From Bog-473 sp963730395 (GTDB lineage: Bacteria; Actinomycetota; Acidimicrobiia; Acidimicrobiales; RAAP-2), in assembly GCA_963730395.1 (NCBI GenBank), contig CAVSSK010000006.1:124001-188000 (forward strand): 64,000 bases of DNA, given 5' to 3'. The position numbers and the translations under genes are program-made. Numbering within the stretch: position 1 is the first letter of the stretch; every line of letters begins with the position of its first letter. The notes beneath the pieces were generated by a model that was not told where the DNA came from, did not search any database, and saw nothing but the letters and a program-made list of their open reading frames with translations. Shown in pieces: positions 45,191 to 54,490 of this stretch.

Positions 45191-46668
45191 GCGTCGCTGC
45201 CCTGGGGGAGCGGGAAGCCGACCGTGGGCGCCGGCGCCGGCGCGGCCCGCCGCCGCCGGGGGCGGCGCACGATCGTCTCTGCCGCGTCACTGTCGTGGAT
45301 CGTCAGCGCGAAGGCCGCCGCCACCAGAGCGAAGAGCGCCGCCGTGAAGAAGGCCAGGTGGTAGGCGGTCATGTCGGGCGCCACCTCGCCGCCACTGGCC
45401 TGGGCCGAGCCCACCCCGATCAGGACGGTGGAGAGGATCGCCACCCCGGTCGCGCTGCCGACCTGGCGCATGGTGTTGAAGAACGTCGACGCCCGGCCCA
45501 TCGACTCCGGCGTGATCATGGCGAACGACGCGGCCTGGTTCGGGACCATCACCTGCGCCATCATCCAGCCCACGACGAACATCAGGGTCCGGATGTACCA
45601 CAGGTTGGTGGTCACGCTGATCTGGGTCAGCGCCAGCAGGCACAGTGCGAGGCCGACCAGGCCGCCGGTGACGTGCCGCCGGGGCCCGACGCGCGGGTAG
45701 ATGAGGCGGCTGGCGAACTGCGCGCCGATCATCACCCCGAACGCCTCGGGGAAGGTGGACAAGCCCGACTGCAGCGCGGACATGCCGCGGGCGTCCTGGA
45801 AGTAGAGCGGAATGAGGTAGAGCATCCCCAGGAAGGCGGCTGCCGCCAGGAACATGACCACGTTGGTCGAGCGGAACAATCGACCCGACAGCAGGCGCAG
45901 GTCGACCATCGGCCTGGTGGTGCGCAGCTCTACGAAGACGAAGATGCAGAGCAGCACGGTGCCGATCACACAGGTGTAGATGACCTCGGGGGACGACCAC
46001 GACTTCAGCGGGCCTTCCGACACCCCGTACATGAGCAGCCCGAGTCCCGCCCCGCCCAGCACGAACCCGGGGACGTCGAGGCGGCCGGCGTCGATGGCTT
46101 CCGCTCGCTCCAGGAAGAGCGCCCCGAAGATCACGGCGATGATTCCGAGCGGCAGGTTGACGAGGAACACCCAGCGCCACGAGAACTCCGTCACGAGGAA
46201 GCCCCCCAGCACGGGGCCGAGGGCAGGGGCCATCGTGGTCGGCACGGTCAAGATGCTGGCCGCGCGCACCCGCTCCGACGGTGGGAAGACCCGGTAGAGC
46301 ATGGCCAGGCCGACCGGGGCCATCATGCCGCCACCGGCACCCTGCACCACGCGGAACACGATGAGCTGGGTCATGCTCTGGGCCAGGCCGCAGAGCACCG
46401 AGCCCAACGTGAAGACGATGATGGCGCCCAGCAAGACGCGCTTGCCACCGAAGTGGTCGCCCAGCCACCCCGACGCCGGGATGAACACCGCCAGGCTGAC
46501 CAAGTAGGCGATGACGACTCCGTCCACGGCCGTCGGTGCGATCTGGAAGTCCCGACCGATCGTCGGGAGCGCCACGTTCACGATGGTGATGTCCATGATG
46601 TTCATGAACATGGCGGACACGAACACGGCGCCGACGATGAACTTCTGGCTCATGTGGGGTACGGCCAC
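45187..46668 (-). CDS. DHA2-type MFS multidrug exporter (EmrB/QacA)
   Basis: This 493-residue inner-membrane protein has 14 predicted helices. Typical segments are FMNIMDITIVNVALPTIGRD in helix 1, the GWLGDHFGGKRVLLGA loop (motif A), VVQGAGGGMMAPVGLAML and VLGGFLVTEFSWRWVFLVNL (motif C region). It uses the proton gradient to expel drugs or metabolites. The short hydrophilic tail is rich in Arg and Pro. It overlaps the LOG gene start by ATGA. Confidence 0.88.
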   Translation of the reverse strand: MAVPHMSQKFIVGAVFVSAMFMNIMDITIVNVALPTIGRDFQIAPTAVDGVVIAYLVSLAVFIPASGWLGDHFGGKRVLLGAIIVFTLGSVLCGLAQSMTQLIVFRVVQGAGGGMMAPVGLAMLYRVFPPSERVRAASILTVPTTMAPALGPVLGGFLVTEFSWRWVFLVNLPLGIIAVIFGALFLERAEAIDAGRLDVPGFVLGGAGLGLLMYGVSEGPLKSWSSPEVIYTCVIGTVLLCIFVFVELRTTRPMVDLRLLSGRLFRSTNVVMFLAAAAFLGMLYLIPLYFQDARGMSALQSGLSTFPEAFGVMIGAQFASRLIYPRVGPRRHVTGGLVGLALCLLALTQISVTTNLWYIRTLMFVVGWMMAQVMVPNQAASFAMITPESMGRASTFFNTMRQVGSATGVAILSTVLIGVGSAQASGGEVAPDMTAYHLAFFTAALFALVAAAFALTIHDSDAAETIVRRPRRRRAAPAPAPTVGFPLPQGSDA

Positions 46669-46897
46669 GTGTTTCTTCCTGTTCGCTGCAGCTTCGAGGC
46701 GGCGACCGAAGTCAGGCGCACCGGCACGGGGCCCGCCGCCCCCATGACCCTATGCGCGTCGGGGGTCCGGTCCTGCCCCCCGGTGGGCCGGGCCTGTCGT
46801 GGCGAGCACGGTGCCGACACCGGCAGCCGTCCTCCACATAACTTTGGAGCTGGGGCGGGCTTCGTCGTGTCCTGGGAGAACGAGAGGAAGGGTATCG

Positions 46898-48073
46898 ATG
46901 GCCGAGCGATGTCTGACCGGGCGCAAGCCCGGGTCCCTGCAGCCGGTCGCCACCACCGTCATGCTCGGTGTGCTCTCCATGGCACTGGTCCTTGGTGCGG
47001 CCGGCCCGGCGCGGGCGGCGATCCGACCGCTACGAGCTGCTTCCCGGACGGTGTGGCTCTGCGAGCCGGGCCAGGCGGCCGACCCGTGCGCGTACAGCAC
47101 GACGACGACCAGCGTGAGCGCCAACGGCACGACGAGCGTCTCCACGCCGGCCGCTTCGCCGACTGGCCACCGGCAAGACTGCTTCTACGTGTACCCGACG
47201 GTCTCCACGGAGCCGGGCAACAACGCCGACCTCACCATCCAGCCGGCCGAGATCGGCGCCGCGGCCTCCCAGGCCTCCCAATTCTCGCAGGTGTGCAACG
47301 TGTGGGCACCCATGTACCGCCAGGCGACGGTCAGCGCCCTCAGGAGCGGTGCCGCGACACGACCGAGCGTCATCGCCATCGCCTATGGCAGTCTGCTGTC
47401 GGCCTGGAAGGATTACCTCGCCCACGACAACGACGGCCGGCCCATCGTCTTCATCGGGCATTCGCAGGGCGCCGCCATGCTGATCAGGCTGTTGCGCTCC
47501 CAGGTCGACCCTTCGCCCAGCCTGCGGAAGCGAATGGTGTCCGCCATCATCCTCGGCGGCAACGTACAGGTGCCCGTGGGCCGTGACGTGGGGGGGAGCT
47601 TCAAGAAGATTCCGACCTGCGGGTCCGCAACGCAGACGGGATGCGTCATCGCCTACTCGAGCTTCGGCTCGCCACCACCGAAGTACGCCTTCTTCGGGCG
47701 ACCCGGCCAGGGTGTGAGCCTGCAGTCGGGCCAGACCACCAAGAGAGGGCAGCAGGTGGCCTGCGTCAATCCGGTGACGTTCTCATCCCAGCCCGGCGGC
47801 CTGGAGCCCCTCTTCCTGCGCGTGACCTCCAGGGTGCGTGCCGTGACCGTGACCACCCCCTGGGTGTCGTATCCGGGCCTCTACACGGCGCAGTGCGAAC
47901 AGTCCGGTGGAGCATCATGGCTGCAGGTCACCGCCACGCCGGGATCGGCTGATCCGCGTCCCACCGTGACGGCAACCCTGGGCCCCCTCTGGGGCTACCA
48001 CCTGGCCGACATGAACCTGGCGCTGGGCAACCTGGTGGCGGACGTGGGCAGCGAGGAGGCCGGCTACCACTGA
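46898..48073 (+). CDS. Secreted DUF3089 alpha/beta hydrolase
   Basis: From ATG 46898 (MAERCLTGRKPGSLQPVATT) the chain has an export signal VMLGVLSMALVLGAAGPARA. The body has DCFYVYPTVSTEPGNNADL and VCNVWAPMYRQATVSA, then the nucleophile elbow VFIGHSQGAAMLIRLL (Ser of GHSQG) and YSSFGSPPPKYAFFGRPGQG, before LWGYHLADMNLALGNLVADV with the probable catalytic His. DUF3089 proteins are actinobacterial surface esterases of the alpha/beta fold. The upstream open frame is not used because the signal peptide starts here. Confidence 0.85.
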   Translation: MAERCLTGRKPGSLQPVATTVMLGVLSMALVLGAAGPARAAIRPLRAASRTVWLCEPGQAADPCAYSTTTTSVSANGTTSVSTPAASPTGHRQDCFYVYPTVSTEPGNNADLTIQPAEIGAAASQASQFSQVCNVWAPMYRQATVSALRSGAATRPSVIAIAYGSLLSAWKDYLAHDNDGRPIVFIGHSQGAAMLIRLLRSQVDPSPSLRKRMVSAIILGGNVQVPVGRDVGGSFKKIPTCGSATQTGCVIAYSSFGSPPPKYAFFGRPGQGVSLQSGQTTKRGQQVACVNPVTFSSQPGGLEPLFLRVTSRVRAVTVTTPWVSYPGLYTAQCEQSGGASWLQVTATPGSADPRPTVTATLGPLWGYHLADMNLALGNLVADVGSEEAGYH

Positions 48074-48132
48074 CGTCGGGTCAGCGGCAGCGCCCATGAG
48101 AAGTGTGCCCGCGACGGTCCTAGACTCCGGCG

Positions 48133-48906
48133 ATGGTCAAAGTCGTCGCCGTCGCCAACCAGAAGGGCGGCGTGGCCAAGACGACCACCGTCCAATCGCT
48201 GGGCGTGGCGATGGCGGAACAGGGGCACCGCGTCCTCGTCGTGGACCTGGACCCGCAGGCCTGCCTCACGTTCTCCCTCGGCTTCGATCCGGACCAGCTC
48301 GACTCGTCGCTGCACGACGTCCTCGTGCGTCGCTCCCGGCTTGCCGACGTGGTGAAGGCCGTCCCGGGGGTCGGGGGGCTGTTCCTCGTGCCGGCGACCA
48401 TCGATCTGGCCGGCGCCGAGGTGCACCTGTTGAGCCGTACGGGCCGGGAGCACGTCCTCGCCCGGGCGCTGGAACCCGTACTCGGCGACTACGACGCCGT
48501 GTTGATCGACTGCCCCCCGTCTCTCGGGGTGCTCACGATCAACGGCCTGACTGCGGCAGAGGCGGTCCTGGTGCCACTGCAGTGCGAGGCCCTCAGCCAC
48601 CGTGGTGTGGGCCAACTGCTCGAGACGATCGAAGACGTGCGCCAGTTCGCCAACGAGAAACTGCGCGTGCTCGGGGTGATCCCCACCATGTTCGACAGCC
48701 GCACCACCCACGCCCGCCAGGTCCTCTCCGAGGTCGAGGAGCGCTACGGCCTCCCGCTCTTCGAGCCGCCGGTGCCCAAGTCCGTGCGCTTCGCGGAGGC
48801 TCCGGGGCTCGGGCTCTCCGTCCTGCAGCATGCGCCGACCTCCGCCGGCGCCGTCGCGTACCGCACACTGTCGATGTACGTGTACGACGCCATGCAGACG
48901 GCCTGA
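48133..48906 (+). CDS. ParA/Soj-like ATPase
   Basis: This 257-residue protein has the deviant Walker A motif ANQKGGVAKTTTVQSLG at its start, VLVVDLDPQACLTFSLGF (Walker A' region) and DAVLIDCPPSLGVLTINGLT (Walker B). These define ParA ATPases that position DNA or large complexes. No parB lies alongside. The next gene, 1 base downstream, is a zinc-ribbon protein, an arrangement I recall from other actinobacteria, so a non-segregation role is possible. Confidence 0.85.
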   Translation: MVKVVAVANQKGGVAKTTTVQSLGVAMAEQGHRVLVVDLDPQACLTFSLGFDPDQLDSSLHDVLVRRSRLADVVKAVPGVGGLFLVPATIDLAGAEVHLLSRTGREHVLARALEPVLGDYDAVLIDCPPSLGVLTINGLTAAEAVLVPLQCEALSHRGVGQLLETIEDVRQFANEKLRVLGVIPTMFDSRTTHARQVLSEVEERYGLPLFEPPVPKSVRFAEAPGLGLSVLQHAPTSAGAVAYRTLSMYVYDAMQTA

Positions 48907-48907
48907 C

Positions 48908-49297
48908 GTGTCAGCCACACGGGGTGACAAGGCACCCGATCCGCTCGGAAAGCGTGCCCTCTTCTGGGTGCCCTCGGCGGAACCCGCCAGCCCAAGTGCG
49001 GGGGGAGGCGGGGGGACGACCGTGGCGCTCCCGGTCGGCAAGCGCGCGCTCTACTCCGGTGCGCGCCCCGAGCCGGACAGCCTGGCCGCCACCTCGGGCA
49101 ACCCGCTGGACGAACGGGGTGCCTTCACGGTCGAGTGTCAACGCTGCCGCCAGACCTCGCACGTGGGCGCGCTCGACCTGCTGATCTTCCAGTTCCCGCT
49201 GGGCTACTGGCTGCCCCGGGGACGCTTCGACCGGCGCATGACCTGCCCCTCGTGCCGCAAGCGCGCCTGGTGCAGCGTCACCCTGCGGCGCGCCTGA
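48908..49297 (+). CDS. Zinc-ribbon protein downstream of ParA
   Basis: A GTG one base after the parA-like stop starts MSATRGDKAPDPLGKRALFW. The N-terminal 55 residues are low-complexity with two similar GKRALF/GKRALY phrases. The C-terminal half has VECQRCRQTSHVGALDLLIF and MTCPSCRKRAWCSVTLRRA, two CxxC pairs for one zinc. The function is unknown. The tight spacing implies a functional tie to the ParA-like ATPase. Its 3' end overlaps the convergent MFS gene by 20 bases. Confidence 0.7.
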   Translation: MSATRGDKAPDPLGKRALFWVPSAEPASPSAGGGGGTTVALPVGKRALYSGARPEPDSLAATSGNPLDERGAFTVECQRCRQTSHVGALDLLIFQFPLGYWLPRGRFDRRMTCPSCRKRAWCSVTLRRA

Positions 49298-50979
49298 CCG
49301 GCCTCGCATTCACGTCTCCGGAGAGGTCGTCGGGCTCACCGGGGTCGGCCTCCCCGGCACCGTCCCCGCCCTCCTCGTCGCTGCCCACCGGGCCCGTGGG
49401 CAGCCGCCGCGTCAGGGCCAGCGCCACCAACGCGATGAGGGCCAGGACGGCGAGTGCAGCGCGGAGCCCGTTGACGCGGCTCGACGCGTTGGCGTCGACG
49501 ATGGCCTGTGCGGTCGCCGGCTCGACTCCGGCCTTCTCGAGCGTTGCATCGAGGTCGGCGTCACTGACGAAGGGGATGCCCGCTGAGAGCTCCACCTGGG
49601 CCTGGGACGACATCTCTTTGGGGATCGCCGGGTTGGCGGCGACCGACCCGAGGAATGTCGTGGTGAGCACCGAGATGAGGATGGCCCCCGCCAGCGCGGT
49701 GCCGATGGACGCACCCAGGTTCGTCACGGTGTTCTGGACCCCGCCCACTTCACCGCTCTGCTCGTCGGGCACGGACGACACCGTGACGGCCCCCAATTGG
49801 GAGGCCAGGCTCCCGATGCCGAGCCCCATCAGCAGCAATGGCCAGGTGACGATCTCGGGCCCGGCTCCCGCGTCGAGACGCCATCAGCAGCACGACGATG
49901 CCGAGGAGGAGCAGGCCGAACCCGATGCGCACGACACGCCGGGGTGACGCGTGCGGGAACAGCCTGGGCACCCCGACCGCGGCGGCCAGCAGGGTGATCG
50001 ACAGCGGCAGGAGGCGCACACCCGTCGCCACGGCCGAGAGCCCCAGCGCCACCGAGAGGAAGAGCGGGATCACGAAGAAGACGCCGGCCTGCAGGAGGAA
50101 CTGGAAGAAGAAGGACGTCAATCCGGCCTGGAGCCTCGACACGCGCAGCATGCGCGGGTCCACCAGGATCGGCCCGCCCCGCTTGAGTTGCCGGTTCTCC
50201 CACAGGACGAACACCGAGAGGATCCCGGCACCGCCGAGGACGAGCCAGATGACGGGGGAGAGACCCAGCCACTGCGGCGCGTCGGGCTTCGGCTGCACGA
50301 ACCCCCAGGTCCCAGAGCGGACGATGCCGAAGACGATCGTGCCGAGCCCGGCTGCCGACAGCAGCGTGCCCACGGGGTCGAGCCGTGTCCCGGGGATGGG
50401 CGGGGAGTCGGCCATGCGCCTGCTCAGGACGAGGATGCCGAGCACGATCACGACCTCGCCCGCGAAGACCCATCGCCAGCTCGCGTAGGTCGTCAGCAGC
50501 CCGCCCACCAGCGGCCCGACCGCGACGGCGATCGCGCCGGCCGACGCCACCAGCCCGTAGGCGCGGGGTCGCTCGGAGGCGCCGAAGTTGGTCGCCACCA
50601 GCGCGACCACGGCGGGCATGATGAGGCACGCCCCGAGCCCTTCCAGGAGTGACCAGCCGATGAGGAGGACGGGCAGGGAGCCGGCCAGGGACGTGATCAG
50701 CGAGCCCGTCCCGTAAATGAGGCACCCGGTCATGAAGGCTCGCTTGCGCCCCAGGATCTGACCGATCTTGCCGCCGGTGATCATGAACGCCGCCATGACG
50801 AGCGTGTACAGGGTGATCGCCAGCTGGATCCCGGTCACCGTCGTCCCCACGTCCTTGGCGACGGTGGCGATGGAGACGTTCATGACCGAGCTGTCCAGGG
50901 TCATGAGGAATTGGGCCGACGCCAGCGTCAGCAGCACGATGCTCCCGCCCGCGCGTCGCTCCACTTCTGCGTCGGTCAT
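49278..50979 (-). CDS. DHA2-type MFS exporter (one frameshift)
   Basis: From ATG 50979 (MTDAEVERRAGGSIVLLTLA) the chain has helix 1 FLMTLDSSVMNVSIATVAKD, motif A GKIGQILGRKRAFMTG, helix 4-5 LLIGWSLLEGLGACLIMPAV and VGGLLTTYASWRWVFAGEVV. At about 49880 a shift of one or two bases is needed to reach the last part, LLMGLGIGSLASQLGAVTVS through NLGASIGTALAGAILISVLT. The C-terminal loop and helices are complete, for about 567 residues. It is an inner-membrane drug or metabolite exporter of the EmrB/QacA type. Confidence 0.85.
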
Positions 50980-51145
50980 CGGGGCATTCTTGCCGAGTCG
51001 GTGGCGAGGGGCGGACCACGCGGCTGCTGGGACCGTCAGCAGCCTGCGGCCCACACCATGGGGGTCAACGCGAGCTGTGCGATCCAACCACCGGGTCTGG
51101 GACGAGATGACCCGAGGTCCACCCAACGGGGTCAACCGCAGCTGG

Positions 51146-51219
51146 TCGGGATGCGGGGATTTGAACCCCGGACCTCCTGCTCCCAAAGCAGGCGCGCTGC
51201 CAAGCTGCGCTACATCCCG
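51146..51219 (-). tRNA. tRNA-Pro (anticodon TGG)
   Basis: Acceptor CGGGATG pairs with CATCCCG, the anticodon stem CCTGC/GCAGG encloses TTTGGGA, and the T-arm is CCGGGGTTCAAATCCCCG. CCA is not encoded. It reads CCA and probably other proline codons. Confidence 0.95.
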
Positions 51220-51352
51220 TTTTTGTGTAGCTGTGAAGCTGGCGAAATTGTAGCCGTCTGACCAGGTGTTTTTGGGACTGATCGTCAAACCTGACTTACA
51301 AGGCCTCCACGCTCGATTTTCCCGTCCCAGGTCGAGTCTCGGGGAGATTCGG

Positions 51353-51844
51353 GGAAAGTTTCAGGGAGCCCGAGTCAACATAGCGCGCACATCGCGCGAC
51401 CCCGCCAGCGCAGCTCTCAAGGAGAGCGGAGTCCTTGTCGGAGTGTGCTTCCTTGCTGCCACCTTCACCTTCGCCATCGGCAACGCGCTCATCCACCCGT
51501 ACTTCTCGAGCGCGAGCGCGCACGAGGCCCTCATCGCCGGGGTGTTCCTTCTGAGTTGCTGCGGGCTCGCGGTCGCCGTCAACGGCTGCGATGCGGCGGA
51601 TCCTCATGCCGTACACGCCGATGGTATCGGGCGTCGCGGGCCTCGTCCTCTTGTCCGCCTTGCCGACATCGAGGATCGTGCCGAGGAGGCTGTCCATGCT
51701 GGGTCTCCTTGGCTATCGGTCTTCTTGGTGGAAACCATCTTGGCCATGTTCAGCGTGATCGACATCACACACGGTGCCGGGATGCCTGCGCTGGTTCTCC
51801 GGGCGGGCTTCTTGTTGATGCGGGCTCCTACGAACCTCGACTGA
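51353..51844 (+). CDS. Integral membrane protein, DUF4386-like (frameshifted)
   Basis: VNIARTSRDPASAALKESGV leads into helices VCFLAATFTFAIGNALIHPY and EALIAGVFLLSCCGLAVAVN. A second frame then gives MRRILMPYTPMVSGVAGLVL and LSALPTSRIVPRRLSML, and the first frame resumes with WLSVFLVETILAMFSVIDI. The pattern resembles DUF4386 membrane proteins of actinobacteria. Shifts near 51585 and 51700 break it. The start is unclear. It may be a pseudogene. Confidence 0.4.
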   Translation, partial: GKFQGARVNIARTSRDPASAALKESGVLVGVCFLAATFTFAIGNALIHPYFSSASAHEALIAGVFLLSCCGLAVAVNGCDAADPHAVHADGIGRRGPRPLVRLADIEDRAEEAVHAGSPWLSVFLVETILAMFSVIDITHGAGMPALVLRAGFLLMRAPTNLD

Positions 51845-52113
51845 GGGTCGAGTCGGAACACTGCTTAGCCATCACGGAAGGGTCTTGGCGCGGTGACGGT
51901 TCTTGGCAACCCTGGTTGGCACTTCAACCCCACTTCGACCGACATGGATCCCATCGCCACGCCAGCCGAACGGCGAAACCAAGCAAATGCTCGGACTCAA
52001 CTTCCGGCCGAGTTAAGCCGACGATACCTGTTGTGATTTGGGTTCACCCGCTGTGATTTGGGATCACACGGTCGGGCCCCTGCGCTGCGAATGAAGGGAC
52101 CGGGCAATCAAAA
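51845..52113. other. Intergenic, nothing recognised
   Basis: No protein-like frame. Two near-identical 13-base phrases (tgtgatttgggtt and tgtgatttgggat) occur 18 bases apart at about 52033-52063, possibly operator half-sites for the pilin-like gene. Confidence 0.35.
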
Positions 52114-53094
52114 ATGCATTGGTTGCGAGAGCAAGTGGCTTGGTGGCGAGACCGAGTTGACCTCAGCGCTTTGGTTCGTCGGGGGTTGCGCATCGGTGTC
52201 GCTGCGAGTGCAGGGTTTACGCTTCTCGAATTGCTCATCGTCGTGGCCGTAGTTGGCATCGTGGCGGGGGTCGTGATCTTCAGTCTCCAAGGTGTGAGGA
52301 GCTCTGCCACGGTCGCAGCGTGCCAATCAGACTTTGCATCGACGACCGAGGCCGTTGGCGCCTACCAGGCCCAAATGGGTGCCTATCCCGACGGCACCGG
52401 TTCGGCGACGGCCACGGATTCGGACTCAGCGACACCGCCTAACTTTGCACCAGGAGCAGCACCAAGTGGAGTCAACGCCGACCGGGCCGGTGGCGAGCTT
52501 CTGGTTTCCGGTGCGACGTCGCCGAATGTAGGTGGTAACGAAAACGAGGGGCCCTGGCTCAGGCAGTCACCGGATCGCGAGGGCAGCTATAGAATCTGGG
52601 TGGCCAACGACGGCACTGGAATGGTCCAGGTCCTCGACGCGGCGGGTCACGTGCCAGCTGGCGCCACGCATACCGCGAACGACTGTTCGATAGTTTCGGG
52701 CGGGGGTGCCGTGACGACAACAACAAACGCGCTCCCGATGACAACTACGAGCACCGCTCCCGCGACGACGACCACGGTGCCACCGACCACAACATCGACG
52801 ACGAGTGCCGCCACAACGACCACTGCGCCTCACAACCAAGCGCCAGCCTTCACGGACGACAACACCACGACTTTCCACCACAGTGTATTCGGCACCTTCA
52901 CGGTGACGGCATCAGGGTCACCGCAGCCCTCGCTGAAGGTCTCGGGATCTCTACCCTCTGGAGTCAGCTTCAACCGCAGCAGTGGTGTGCTGAGCGGTAC
53001 TCCGAAGAAGTCGGGCTTCTACCGATTGACCTTCACGGCGAGCAATGGTATTCGGCCCAACGCGATCCAGTCCTTTACCCTGATCGTCGACTGA
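52114..53094 (+). CDS. Type IV pilin-like protein with Thr-rich stalk and Ig-like domain
   Basis: This 326-residue protein has a prepilin signal: a 34-residue positively charged leader, then a cut site at Gly34 before FTLLELLIVVAVVGIVAGVV with Glu at mature position 5. The pilin-type domain (res 60-195) has SDFASTTEAVGAYQAQMGAY and PDGTG. A stalk at about 205-250 is mostly Thr with Ala, Pro and Ser. The C-terminal domain PSLKVSGSLPSGVSFNRSSG, TPKKSGFYRLTFTASNG and FTLIVD is a putative Ig-like (He_PIG) fold. No pilus assembly genes lie in the window. It probably ends up on a surface filament or anchored to the membrane as an adhesin. Confidence 0.8.
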   Translation: MHWLREQVAWWRDRVDLSALVRRGLRIGVAASAGFTLLELLIVVAVVGIVAGVVIFSLQGVRSSATVAACQSDFASTTEAVGAYQAQMGAYPDGTGSATATDSDSATPPNFAPGAAPSGVNADRAGGELLVSGATSPNVGGNENEGPWLRQSPDREGSYRIWVANDGTGMVQVLDAAGHVPAGATHTANDCSIVSGGGAVTTTTNALPMTTTSTAPATTTTVPPTTTSTTSAATTTTAPHNQAPAFTDDNTTTFHHSVFGTFTVTASGSPQPSLKVSGSLPSGVSFNRSSGVLSGTPKKSGFYRLTFTASNGIRPNAIQSFTLIVD

Positions 53095-53655
53095 CGAAGG
53101 GCTTCAACGCGACGAAGAACCAAACCGATCGAAGCGTGCCATTGCGCCTCGGCCTTGGTGGCCTCGAAGATTCGGACGGAAGTTCGGTGCTGTCGAGGTG
53201 CGAGCGGAACGACCGGGGGTTGCGGCGGTTGTCTGATTCGTCACACTTCGTGGAGCCGCTCTTGACTATGGGGAACCTCGATGCCGATGGCCGCCCGCCG
53301 GCGATGGATTTGGCAGGACTTGAAAGCACGAGAGAGGTTCTTGATGGTTGGAATGGTCAGGCGCTGGAGTAACTCGTCCCCAAGGCTTTCCCTCATAGCT
53401 GGCCGCGACCACCTCGTCGAGTAGTTCGGGCATCGTCAAGGCGGACGGGCTGTCGGCCCAATCGGGCGAGCAGCGGGCGACACCGGCGGGGCTGGGGTCG
53501 GATCCATGGGTAGCACTTAGTGCACACAATGTTTGAGGAGGGTGCTGGGAGTCCGCCAGATCGTAGTGGTCGTCCATCTCGTGGCGTGCCGTCCTGCTTC
53601 GCAGCGGGGGAGATGACTGGCTCTTGACTTCCCCGTCGGTCTGGCCTCCCGCGGC
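53095..53655. other. Intergenic stretch, no recognisable gene
   Basis: About 560 bases with only short open frames that overlap one another on both strands. A minus-strand phrase LDEVVAASYEGKPWGRVTP (near 53380) looks protein-like but is not placed in a family. It may be a gene relic. Confidence 0.35.
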
Positions 53656-54474
53656 TCAGACCGCAGCACGGGCGACGATGCCCACGTCGCCGTACTCGAA
53701 TCGAAGAGTGTGGCGTGACGACCAGTTCGAACCGTCCGGCTCACGAATCTGCACCGTCACGGTCGCACCTGCCTCCATGGCCCCTTGAAGGTCCACGACG
53801 GCGTAGGTGTTCGCGGCCCGACGAGTGCGGGAGCTGATGGTCGTCCCGGCGACCACGGACAGCGCGCATCGCTCACTGCCGCCGCCGGCACCCAGCGTGA
53901 CGATGTCGATCGACGCGGTGTGGGTATGACCAGACAGGAGCACTGGGACTCCCGCCTGGTCGCATGCGTCGACGAGGCGCTGCCGACCACGGAGTGCGGA
54001 AAGATTCGATGGAAGGACAGGGTGGTGCGTGACGAGGACACGCCAGGCCCCGCTCGTCGCACGGCCGAGGGTCTCTCGCACCAGATCTGTCTGCCGGGGT
54101 GAGACATGTCCGGCCTTCCAGCGCCACGCGGGCATCGAATCGAGGCCAATGGCGACCAATCCCGGCACGGCGATGATCGGGTCCAGCGACGGGGTGACGT
54201 ACTTCTGGTACCGCCCCGTCGGAGAGACGAGGCGCCGAGGCAGGTCGAACAGGGGCACGTCGTGGTTGCCCATGACGGTGAGGACGGGGCCGGGCAACCT
54301 GTCCAGAAACGCTCGGGCCTCCAAGAACTGGTTCCGACGCGCTCGCTGAGTCAGGTCTCCCGAGACGACGACCAGATCTGGGCGGCGATCCCAGATGTCA
54401 CCCACGAGCGACTCTGCGAGCTCATCGAGTTGCGCGCCGAAGTGGATGTCCGACAAGTGGACGATGACCGGCAC
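53656..54474 (-). CDS. Calcineurin-like metallophosphoesterase
   Basis: From the GTG at 54474 (VPVIVHLSDIHFGAQLDELA) the five metal-binding blocks are in order: SDIHFG, VVSGDLTQRAR, VMGNHDVPLFD, VTHHPVLPS and LSGHTHTASID. The protein has about 272 residues. These enzymes hydrolyse phosphomonoesters or diesters such as cyclic nucleotides or UDP-sugars. The upstream part of the frame overlaps the lipid-kinase-like gene and is not used. It starts 16 bases after that gene's stop, so the two are probably co-transcribed. Confidence 0.85.
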   Translation of the reverse strand: MPVIVHLSDIHFGAQLDELAESLVGDIWDRRPDLVVVSGDLTQRARRNQFLEARAFLDRLPGPVLTVMGNHDVPLFDLPRRLVSPTGRYQKYVTPSLDPIIAVPGLVAIGLDSMPAWRWKAGHVSPRQTDLVRETLGRATSGAWRVLVTHHPVLPSNLSALRGRQRLVDACDQAGVPVLLSGHTHTASIDIVTLGAGGGSERCALSVVAGTTISSRTRRAANTYAVVDLQGAMEAGATVTVQIREPDGSNWSSRHTLRFEYGDVGIVARAAV

Positions 54475-54490
54475 AGCCGCGAGGTTACGT

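Noticed and set aside
46745..46800. Array repeat near 46770 (tgccccccggtggg)
   Set aside because: It lacks the GTACGCCGGG core and lies in ordinary intergenic DNA.
45139..47586. 815-codon plus-strand open frame
   Set aside because: Antisense to the MFS exporter and overlapping the DUF3089 gene in another frame; composition is that of a GC-rich shadow.
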